From assembly GCA_963836005.1 (NCBI GenBank), contig CAWIHS010000001.1:496001-560000 (forward strand): a stretch of 64,000 nucleotides of DNA. Direction: 5' to 3'. The position numbers were made by a program, and so were the translations under genes. Within the stretch, counting starts at the first letter, position 1; the number at the start of each line of letters is the position of its first letter. Source of the stretch: CAWIHS01 sp963836005. GTDB taxonomy: Bacteria > Pseudomonadota > Gammaproteobacteria > GRL18. Below are positions 54,718-63,286 of the stretch, piece by piece. Below the pieces are notes generated by a model that saw only the letters and a program-made list of their open reading frames with translations, searched no databases and was not told the origin of the DNA.

Positions 54718-55908
54718 AAATCCTTCACACATCAGACTGGCATTTAGGCCGCTCTCTTTACGGCCGGAAGCGTTATGAGGAGTTTTCGGCGTTTCTGGAT
54801 TGGCTGGCTAAGACCATTGAAGATGAAAAGGTCGATGCCCTGCTCGTCGCCGGTGACGTGTTTGATACAAGCACGCCCAGCAACCGAGCGCAGGAGCTCT
54901 ATTATCGCTTCCTCTGCCGCGTTGCTGCATCCTGCTGCCGTCATGTTGTGGTTATTGCCGGGAACCATGATTCGCCGTCATTTCTGAATGCGCCGAAGGA
55001 ACTGCTGCGGGCGCTGAATGTGTATGTGGTCGGCTCTATGACCGAAGACTTGGAGGATGAGGTCTTTGTTCTTCACACGGATGACAAGCCGGAGGCCATT
55101 GTCTGTGCGGTGCCTTATTTACGGGATAAGGATATCCGGACGGTCGAGCCGGGAGAAACTATCGATGATAAAAACGCCAAGCTCGTTGAAGGACTGAAAA
55201 ACCATTACGCGGATGTCTGCGCCATTGCCGAACAGAAACGAGCCGAATTCAAAAGTGCCGGGCATGATGGCATTCCCATCGTTGCCATGGGACACCTCTT
55301 CACAGCAGGCGGTAAGACCGTTGACGGTGATGGTGTTCGGGAGCTTTATGTGGGATCACTGGCGCATGTCGGTGAGGAGGTCTTTCCTCCAGTCAATTGA
55401 CTATCTCGCCCTTGGGCATCTGCATGTTCCTCAGGCGGTCGGCAGCGCGGAACATATCCGCTACTGTGGTTCACCCATACCGATGGGTTATGGCGAAGCG
55501 GCTCAGGAAAAGAAGGTAGTGCTTATTGAGTTCAACAGCACCACGCCAAATATCCAAGAGCTCCCAGTGCCGTGTTTTCAGCAGCTGGTCCGCATTGTCG
55601 GATCTCTGGATGATATCCATGCAAAACTGGAGGAGCTGAAAAAGGAAGAAAGCTCCGCATGGCTTGAGATTGAATATACCGGCAGCGACATCATCGGCAA
55701 CCTGCGTGAGATGCTCGACGAGGCACTGGCTGACTCAGCCATGGAAATCAGGCGGATAAAAAACCGGCGAGTCATGGACCGGGTAATGAGTACGATTGCC
55801 GAAGATGAAACCCTCGATGATCTGGATGCCGGTGATGTGTTTACCCGCTGCCTGGAAACGTTTGATGTCCCGGATGAAGACCGGCAGGAACTGACAGTCC
55901 TCCTATAA
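54714..55908 (+). pseudogene. sbcD: Nuclease SbcD, interrupted by one frameshift
   Basis: Two frames make one SbcD/Mre11-type protein. Frame one (54714-55400) has HTSDWHLGRSLYGR, VAGDVFDTS and VIAGNHDSPSF, the metallophosphatase motifs. Frame two (in use from about 55390 to 55908) supplies YLALGHLHVPQ and YCGSPIPMGYGE. A +1 shift near 55390-55397 (CCTCCAGTCAATTGAC) joins FPP to SIDYLALGH. A good ribosome site (AGGAGG) precedes the start. With SbcC it would cut DNA ends and hairpins. As sequenced, a full protein cannot be made without a shift. Confidence 0.85.
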
Positions 55909-55965
55909 CGAAATAATCAAGTCTCTCCATGAAGAAGACGTAAATGCGGAATAGAGAGGCTGATT

Positions 55966-58900
55966 ATGAAGATACTTGAACTCCGATTTAAGAACCTCAA
56001 CTCCCTCTACGGTGAGTGGCTTATTGATTTTACCGATCCCGAATATGTGTCCAATGGGATCTTTGCTCTGACCGGGCCGACTGGTGCGGGCAAATCGACG
56101 ATTCTTGATGCCATCTGTCTTGCTCTGTATGGAGCCACACCCCGGCTTGGGAAAATCACCAAGAGCGGAAACGAGATTATGTCCCGCCAGACCGGTGAAT
56201 GCTATGCCGAGGTTTTGTTTGAATCCCAGGCTGGCCGATTCCGCTGCCATTGGGAACAGCGCCGTGCGCGGAAAAAAGCTGATGGCAACCTGCAGGATCA
56301 GGAACATCAGATTGCGGATGCCGATACCGGAAAGCCCATCGAAACCAAGAAAAGTCTTGTGGCCGGTGTTATTGAAGAAAAAACCGGGAATGGACTTTGA
56401 CCGCTTCACCCGCTCCATCCTGTTGGCTCAGGGCGGTTTCGATACCTTCCTCAAAGCTGACGCCGAACAGAAGTCAAAAATACTCGAGCAGATCACCGGT
56501 ACTGAAATTTATTCAGAAATTTCACGGCGTGTTCATGAGCGCCAGCGTGATGAGCGGGAAAAGCTGAACATCCTGAATGCCGAAACATCCGGCATTGTGA
56601 TTCTGGAGCCGGAACAGGAAAAAGAGATTCAGCAGGACCTTGAGGCAAAGCAGAAACAGGAAACCGAGCTTGCCGGTAAATCAACCGAAACAGGCAAGGC
56701 CATTACTTGGCTTACCACCATTGACGGCCTGAAAAAGGAAATCCTCAGCCTTACTGATGAAGCCGCAAAACTGAAGGCCGATACTGAAGCGTTCAAACCG
56801 GAACGGGCCAAACTTGAACAGGCCGTCAAAGCCGCGTCACTGGATGGAACATACGCAACGCTCACAGCCCTCCGTAAGCAGCAGGCTGACGATCAGGCTT
56901 CCTTAGAAAACGGAGGAAGCCGCACTTCCTGAACTGGAGACCTCTGCAAATACACAAGCTGAGGCACTTAAGGCTGCCGAGCAGCTCACCCTCAAAGCCA
57001 AAGAGGATCTGAAAGCGGCAGCCCCGCTGATCCAGAAAATCCGGTCGCTTGATCAAAAGATTGCGGAACAGGCAAAGGCTGTATCAGAAGGCGCTGATGC
57101 CTGTACCAAGGAAGCCGCAAAGATTGAGACCGACAAGCAGGCTCGGGTGAAGGAACAGGAAAAACGGACCGAGGCAGAGAAAACACTGGAGGCTGCAGAG
57201 CTATACCTCAAAGAGAATGCGCAGGATGAATGGCTGATCAGTGGGCTGGCCGGTATTGAAGAACAGTTCGGCAACCTGCTCGCCAGACAACAGGAGATCA
57301 CGCAGAAAGAAACCGATCTCAAAAATGCCGATACGGCCGTAACAGATGCTACAAAGAAGCTGGAGGCAGCCTCCAAGCAATGTGCCCTCAAAAAACAGGA
57401 GCTGGAGTACGGCTACAAAAAATCTTCAGCAAGGCAAGGATGCCCTGAGCGAATTGCTGGGTGACAAATTGCTCCGGGAATATCGCACCGAGAAGGAAAC
57501 CCTTCTTCGTGAAATGGCATATATCAAGAAGATCGAGGAGCTTGAAGATCACCGGGCCAAGCTGGAAGACGGCAAGCCCTGTCCACTCTGCGGCTCGACC
57601 GAGCATCCTTTTGCCGAGGGCAATGTTCCGGTTCCCGATGAAATCGAGCAAAAGATAGAATCGCTGACCAAGCTGATCGACAAGGCAGACGAACAGGAAG
57701 CCGCCATCAAAAAACTGGAACAGGCGGAAACCACTGCCCGTAAAAATCTGAATGACAGCGAGAAGCTGGAAACCGATGCCGCCAATGACAAGAAGGCCGC
57801 TGAAAAAACGCTCGCTGAATTGAAGGATGCCCTCACGAAGCTTCGGACCGGCTTTGAGGAACTCAAGCTGGCAGTTTCCGGGAAACTTCAGCCACTTGGT
57901 ATCACTGAAATACCGGAGTCAGAGGTCTGAGTCACTGCTCGAATCCCTCAAATCAAGACTGAAGGCATGGCAGGAACAGGTAAAACAAAAGACCGAAATC
58001 GAAAAACAGATTGCCGCCATCGACAGCGAGGTGAAGCGTCTGGATGCCGTGATTGATACGCAGGTCAAGGCTCTGACTGAAAAACAGGAAAATCTGGAAC
58101 GGCTGAAAAAGGAACTGGCCGACGGAACAGATGAGCGGAAGCAATTGTATGGCGACAAAAAGCCTGATGATGAAGAAGGCCGCCTGAACAAAGCCATTGC
58201 CGATGCCGAGAAGGCAGAGAAGAAAGCCAGAGACCTGAACACCGAGCTGCAGCAGAAACTGACAACGGCGAAGACCCATGTTGAATCCCTGAAGAAGCGC
58301 ATTGAGCAGAGAGCACCTGAACTGAAAAAAGCGGAAACCGACTTTTCAGCAGCTCTGACTCCGGCAGGCTTTGCAGATGAGAAATTCTTCCTCGAAGCCA
58401 GACTGCCACATGAAGAACGGGAATCCTTATCCTCCCGGGCAAAGGAACTGGATAATGCGGGGACGGAGCTCAAAGCCAAACAGAAAGACCGGGAGACGCG
58501 TCTGGCCACAGAGATCGCCAAAAAGCTCACTGATAAAACGCTTGAGGAGCTGGAGCCGCAGTTCAAAGAATATGAAGAATCCCTGAAAGAATTCCGCGAT
58601 GCCATTGCCGGTCTCAAACACAAGCTGAGTGAAAATACGGCTGCCAAAGAGCGGATAAAGGAAAAGCAGTCCGCCATCGAGGCCCAGAAAAAAGAGTGCC
58701 ATCGCTGGGAGAAGCTGCATGGCCTTATCGGTTCAGCTGACGGGAAAAAGTACCGCAACTTTGCACAGGGCCTGACCTTTGAATTGATGGTTTCCCATGC
58801 CAACCGGCAGCTGGAAAAAATGACCGATCGCTATCTGCTGATCCGTGATGAACAGCAGCCGCTGGAGCTGAACGTCGTGGATAATTATCAGGCCGGTGAA

Positions 58901-59233
58901 ATCAGGTCGACCAAGAACCTGTCCGGAGGTGAAAGCTTTATTGTCAGCCTGACGCTGGCGCTGGGGCTTTCAAAAATGGCCAGCCGGAAAGTTCGGGTGG
59001 ACTCCCTGTTTCTTGATGAGGGCTTCGGCACCTTGGATGAAGAAGCACTGGAAACTGCTCTGGAAACATTGTCCGGCCTTCAGCAGGACGGCAAGCTGAT
59101 CGGAATCATCTCCCATGTATCTGCATTGAAAGAAAGAATCAGCACACAGATAAACATAACACCTGTCTCCGGTGGCCGCAGTTCGCTGTCCGGCCCGGGG
59201 TGTACAAAGGCTGGAGGACAGGCAAATGGCTGA
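55966..59233 (+). pseudogene. sbcC: Exonuclease subunit SbcC, interrupted by four frameshifts
   Basis: Five consecutive frames, 55966-56400, to 56932, 56910-57464, to 57930, and to 59233, together spell a full SbcC of about 1,085 residues. Motifs in order: Walker A GPTGAGKST near residue 37, FDRFTRSILLAQGGFDTFLKA, long coiled coils, zinc hook CPLCGS (about 57585), then signature LSGGESFIVSLTLALG and Walker B DSLFLDEGFGTLDEEALE. Joins lie near 56383, 56907, 57417 and 57920, each a +1 shift. No motif is lost, so the damage is recent or artefactual. SMC-like ATPase partner of SbcD. Confidence 0.85.
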
Positions 59234-60580
59234 ATCCCGCAAACAAAAACTGATTGATCTGGGGCCGGAAACTCTTGCGGATGCTTTGTTGAATATTGCC
59301 GTTCACTCCGATGAAGCGGATGACCTGATTGAGCAATTGATTGCCACTCCGAAGGAAAATGTTCAGCGGTTCAAGAAAAAGCTTTCCGGGCTGAAACATT
59401 CAAGACGATTTATTGATTGGCGGGGCGCTGCCGGATTTGCCCGGGAACTTGAAATGCTGCTGCAGGATTTAAAATCCGGTGTGGATGATCCTGCTTACCG
59501 GCGTTGAACTGATTGCTGCATTTTATGAGGTAGACAATACCATTTTTGAGATGTGCGATGACTCCAGCGGGAATATTGGTAATGTCTTCCGCTATGATGC
59601 CAAAGAGCTGTTTGTGGATTATGCCTCCCGTTGTTATGAAAAAGAAAAAATTGCAGACATCATTCTGAAGGTAAATCAAAAGGACAACTACGGCATCCGG
59701 GACACCTTGATTGACTGTGCCGGAGAGTGCCTGCCTGAGGATGTTATCCGCACCATGATTGCGACTCTTCAGAAATGGGCGTACAAAGAAAAGGATGAAT
59801 ACGGAAAACGTCATCATCTTGATGCTGATCGAATCACTGGCCAGGCAGATTAAGGATGCAAAGCTGTTTGAAAAGACCCGCATCGCTTCATGGGGAAAGC
59901 TGTCCACAGCGGCGCTGATTGATATTGCCCGGGTGTATCTTGAAAGCGGTGATGTTGAAACAGCCCATTCCTGGCTGAAGAAAATTCCGGAGGGTGAAAC
60001 TTTTCAGGCATACGAGCGGGATAAGCTGCTGGTGGAAATTTACCAGAAGCAGGGCGATTCCGAAAAACTGACGGAGCTTCTTTACCAGAAATTCAGATCC
60101 TATCATTCTACTGACACTCTGCAGGCGCTTCTGGATGTGATCGGTCATGACAAGCGGGACGATGTTATCTACGATGAAGTTGAGCAAATCCTGAAAACCG
60201 ACAGACTCCGGGAATCGGATGCGGAATTCCTGATTGCAATCGGAAAGATAGATGAAGCCGAAGAATATCTTCTTAAACGTGCTGACCAGCTTGATGGCAA
60301 CCATTACGGCAGTCTGCTCTCTTTGGCCGAAGCTATGGAGTCAGAAAACCGCCATCTTGTTACCAGCCTGATATACCGCAGCCTGCTTATCTCAATTCTT
60401 GAACGTGGCTACACCAAGGCTTATCCCCATGGTATCCGCTATTTGAAGAAACTGGACAAACTTGCAGTAACCATCGCCGACTGGAAAGAATTTAATCATC
60501 ACGAAGCTTTCAAAGAGCAGATCATTCAGGCACATGGCCGAAAACGAAGCTTCTGGTCAAAATATGAGGTGAAGAAATGA
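59226..60580 (+). pseudogene. DUF6880-like protein, interrupted by two frameshifts
   Basis: Starts MAESRKQKLIDLGPETLADALLNIA, overlapping the sbcC stop by eight bases. Three frames (59226-59507, to 59853, and to 60580) together spell about 450 residues of helical, TPR-like protein with DIARVYLESGDVETAHSWLKKIPEG repeats. The opening and the repeat layout resemble the DUF6880 family, a call made from memory with moderate certainty. Joins near 59495 and 59815 are both +1. Its end overlaps the next ORF as ATGA. No enzyme motif is seen, so it may be a scaffold for SbcCD. Confidence 0.6.
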
Positions 60581-61293
60581 ACGAACGATTTTATCTGCTG
60601 AAAATACATATGCTTGGTATCGAGCCTAAAATCTGGCGTCGTTTTGTGGTGCCTGCCAACATTACGCTGGACCGGTTGCACGATGTCATCCAGATTGTCA
60701 TGGGCTGGACCGACAGCCATCTGCACGAATTTACCATCGGGAATAAACGATACACGGAATATCCGGAATCGAAAGAAGACGGGCTGGTTTGCGGCATCGC
60801 CCAATTCCAGCTGGTGCACATCCACCCATTCCTCGATGGCAACGGCCGAACATCTCGCTTGTTGTCGACACTCTGTCTCTACAAAGCGGGGTACGATTTC
60901 AAGCGTCTGTTTACCATCAGCGAATACTACGACCGCGACCGGCCGACCTTTTACAAGAAGATCCAGAGCGTCCGTGAAAACTACATGGATATGACCGGCT
61001 GGCTCGACTACTTCATCACCGGCTTGGAAACCCAAATGATCGAAGTCAATGAGCGTGGAGAGCAGGTTATCCGTCGCGATATTTTGGTCCAAAAACACAG
61101 CCTTAATGAGCGACAGGCAAAGGCACTTAATTTGTTAATGAAGAATAGCTCTGTGCATATTTCTGAAATTCAAGAACATTGCTCAGGGGTGACCCGGAGA
61201 ACCCTGCAACGAGATATGAACGGGTTGATCGAGCTAAACCTTGTACGCATCACAGGATCAGCCCGTCAATCGAACTATGAATTGATTAAATAG
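60577..61293 (+). CDS. Chimeric protein: PRiA4-ORF3 domain start fused to C-terminal half of a Fic protein
   Basis: 238 residues. Residues 1 to about 72 (YLLKIHMLGIEPKIWRRFVVPANITLDRLHDVIQIVMGWTDSHLHEF) are the start of a plasmid pRiA4b ORF-3-like domain. At about 60795 the reading changes to IAQFQLVHIHPFLDGNGRTSRLLS, the active-site loop of a Fic AMP-transferase, followed by a C-terminal winged helix (ALNLLMKNSSVHISEIQEH). The rest of the PRiA4 domain and about 150-200 N-terminal Fic residues are missing. An in-frame deletion could have fused them. The ribosome site GAGGTGAAG and ATGA overlap belong to the upstream cassette. Activity doubtful. Confidence 0.75.
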   Translation: MNERFYLLKIHMLGIEPKIWRRFVVPANITLDRLHDVIQIVMGWTDSHLHEFTIGNKRYTEYPESKEDGLVCGIAQFQLVHIHPFLDGNGRTSRLLSTLCLYKAGYDFKRLFTISEYYDRDRPTFYKKIQSVRENYMDMTGWLDYFITGLETQMIEVNERGEQVIRRDILVQKHSLNERQAKALNLLMKNSSVHISEIQEHCSGVTRRTLQRDMNGLIELNLVRITGSARQSNYELIK

Positions 61294-61744
61294 TATTGCG
61301 ACATATCACGTCAGTGTATCGCGACAAATTGCGACATGCATCGCGACATGGGAGCTTTCCTTGACAAGTATAGCGTGACACCAAAATCTTAGCTGCAATC
61401 ACTCCGATTAAATGATGCCTATAAAATACTCCTGCAAAGTGACCCTGTAACAACAAAAATTACTGATGTCGCAATCGGACTGGGCTACTGGCATATCAGC
61501 CAGTTTGCCGCTGATTATCGTCGTCAGTTTGGTGAACTGCCCTCAGAAACGCTAAAGCAACGTCATTAAGGAATTCTGGGGACGATATACTTAGTTATGC
61601 CTGAATAGATCTTTGTTTTTCAGGCGTATTTTCCATTCTCTGCTTTGGAAAGCAGACCTCAATATTGATTAGTTTCACTTCTAAATAAAACCTATACGAC
61701 TTTCGTTACGAGGGTGGAACCCCCATAAACAGTGGGTCTCAAAT
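61294..61744. other. Gene-poor stretch with an AraC fragment and GCGACA heptamers
   Basis: 451 bases. Four GCGACA(T/A) heptamers cluster at 61298, 61321, 61331 and 61343, just after the Fic chimera. The AraC-type fragment at 61393-61569 is annotated separately. The remainder to 61744 shows no gene. Confidence 0.6.
61393..61569 (+). pseudogene. AraC-family regulator, C-terminal fragment
   Basis: 58 codons open between TAG (61390-61392) and TAA (61567-61569). They read LQSLRLNDAYKILLQSDPVTTKITDVAIGLGYWHISQFAADYRRQFGELPSETL, which is the second helix-turn-helix of the AraC DNA-binding domain (DVAxxxGYxxxSxFxxxYRRxFGxxPS). There is no start codon and the first helix is missing, so this is a remnant. 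Confidence 0.8.
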
Positions 61745-62002
61745 TCAATTGGTAATTGAGAAAAAAGGAGATACTGTCGCATATCTCGCCAGTCCAAAAT
61801 ATTTAGCAATTTCTGCAAATTTATAACCTCCCGTTTCCTGGCATATATACATTGCTACCCACCTGGGTATATTTTTTTGTCCTCGACCTCTAGTCGCTTT
61901 TAAAATAGAATCCTCTATGGTCTCAAATTTTTCTGCTACCGCTATAACAATTGTACGTACTGGTAAATTTAAAATTGATCGGCTTTTTCGAGTAATCAAC
62001 AT
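61745..62002 (-). pseudogene. RAYT transposase C-terminal (DnaA-C-like) fragment
   Basis: 85 codons, of which about residues 20-75 (IVIAVAEKFETIEDSILKATRGRGQKNIPRWVAMYICQETGGYKFAEIAKYFGLARYATVS) match the DnaA domain IV-like tail found on many REP-associated transposases. No Y1_Tnp core is attached. The facing plus-strand piece at 61989 carries the N-terminus of a similar transposase, so an inversion or deletion has probably scrambled one or two copies. Confidence 0.6.
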
Positions 62003-62206
62003 TTCAGATACGCCCTACTACCACTGCATTTCACGCTGTGTCAGCCGCGTCTTTTATGTGGCCACGATAGTCTTACAAGAAAAAACTATGCACAACACTG
62101 TAAGCAGTGGGCCGCTGACCCGTTCAAAGAATCAATGGATTCTGACTCGATTGATTATAGTTGGTGGTTGATTAATGATGAAAACAGATCTATTATACTA
62201 CCATAG
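61989..62206 (+). pseudogene. RAYT transposase N-terminal fragment, frameshifted
   Basis: Plus-strand reading begins RVINISDTPYYHCISRCVSRVF. After one missing T in the TTTT run near 62052-62055 it continues LCGHDSLTRKNYAQHCKQWAADP, together the usual N-terminus of REP-associated transposases (DTPYYHCVSRCVRRAFLCG pattern). It runs to TAG at 62204-62206, inside the toxin-antitoxin operator, without the catalytic NHxHLL motif. Confidence 0.65.
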
Positions 62207-62213
62207 TAGTATA
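62194..62213. promoter_or_regulatory. Palindromic operator upstream of the toxin-antitoxin pair
   Basis: An 8-bp perfect inverted repeat, TATACTAC and GTAGTATA, separated by CATA, placed 15 bases before the antitoxin start. It fits the kind of site bound by RelB/DinJ-type antitoxins for autorepression. Confidence 0.7.
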
Positions 62214-62228
62214 TTGAGAGGTTATTAA

Positions 62229-62480
62229 ATGTCTGGCACTATTCTGAAAGAAACAACCAGTGTGAAATTAGATAAAGCAGCAAAAGAGGAAGCTAAAGAA
62301 ATTTTTAATAAGCTAGGATTGACTATGGGAGAAGCGTTTAATCTTTTTTTACATCAAGTGAGTTTAAACCAGGGACTTCCTTTTGAAGTTAAGATCCCAA
62401 ACAAAGAAACGCAAAAAGTGATTGAAGAGGCACGAAAAGGTCAACATGTGGATGATTTTTCAATCTCTGAATTTAGATGA
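62229..62480 (+). CDS. RelB/DinJ-family antitoxin
   Basis: 83 residues. The N-terminal ribbon-helix-helix has KETTSVKLDKAAKEEAKEIFNKLGLTMGEAFNLFLHQVSLNQGLPFEV, the DinJ pattern, followed by an acidic toxin-binding tail (IEEARKGQHVDDFSISEF). The antitoxin would bind the YafQ-type toxin and repress the operon through the palindrome just upstream. The toxin start overlaps its stop (ATGA). Confidence 0.92.
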   Translation: MSGTILKETTSVKLDKAAKEEAKEIFNKLGLTMGEAFNLFLHQVSLNQGLPFEVKIPNKETQKVIEEARKGQHVDDFSISEFR

Positions 62481-62743
62481 AACTAAAACGCCACAAACAA
62501 TTTTTAAAAGATTGGAACAGAACAAAATTGACCGATGGGCAGTTTGCTAAATTTGTTCATTTCTCTGATTACCTGCAGTTAGAAAAACCATTACCTCCTG
62601 AATCTAAAGATCATGCTTTGAGCGGTGAATATAAGGATTGTCGTGAATTTCATCTTGGTGGTGATGTACTGGTTATCTACTTATCTATGAAAGGTGAAGT
62701 TGTCTTTTTAAGGCTAGGAACACATAGTCAATTATTTAAGTGA
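62477..62743 (+). CDS. YafQ-family mRNA interferase toxin
   Basis: 88 residues, the size of YafQ. Catalytic-type residues fall where expected: H46 (DHALSG), H59 and D63 (REFHLGGD), H83 and F87 (GTHSQLF). It would cleave mRNA on the ribosome when free of the antitoxin. The gene is intact and overlaps the antitoxin gene by four bases. Confidence 0.92.
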   Translation: MKLKRHKQFLKDWNRTKLTDGQFAKFVHFSDYLQLEKPLPPESKDHALSGEYKDCREFHLGGDVLVIYLSMKGEVVFLRLGTHSQLFK

Positions 62744-63286
62744 TTTCTCAATACAGTTCAATTGATTAACAGAATTGTATCTATATTAAGCAATATTAGC
62801 GTTTCCTAAAAGTCTCATATATCTTTCCATCGGCTAATCTTCATCACACAAGTCATATCATTAATCAAGCAATTCAGAATAGGAAATTCAATGACGTTTT
62901 TCAACCTATAAATCGAGAATTGTGATATTTTTGATGTTTCGCCTAAAGCGCCTACTCTTGGTGATTCTGGTGATTGGTGGCAGAGAATTCAGAAAAAGTG
63001 ATCCGAAAACCCGAAACACCCTGCTTTATCTGAATTTACACGATTTTTGAGCGCGAATATTCCTACCCGAAAATTTTGAATTTTGCAGCATTGTTAGAAA
63101 ATGGTTCTTTGTTCTCACCAGGAAACACATTGATTGAACTCGAATTCTGGTACAGATTGTTCATCATCATTAGCTGATACATCCTGGTTGTAATCATCCC
63201 AATTCGGTGGCCCACGAGCCTTTGATAGTGTGGGTTGTTCGGTTGCCTAAAAGCTCCCACATCACCAGCATAACGGTCTTGCATAG
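62744..63286. other. Intergenic region with gene remnants
   Basis: 543 bases. A minus-strand frame (63063-63284, 73 codons) opens MQDRYAGDVGAF, similar to the start of a conserved protein family whose members begin with an RYxGDxGDFGKY pattern, and then loses similarity. A plus-strand stretch near 62930-62990 reads FDVSPKAPTLGDSGDWWQRIQKK before a stop. Both appear to be fragments. No intact gene is supported. Confidence 0.4.

Noticed and set aside
56383..56400. prfB-like programmed +1 shift at CTT TGA C in sbcC
   Set aside because: Removing one G from the GGG run just upstream gives the canonical TGMDFDRFTRS sequence, a better match to SbcC than a shift at the stop, and other joins in the cassette lack the heptamer. 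Not claimed as recoding.
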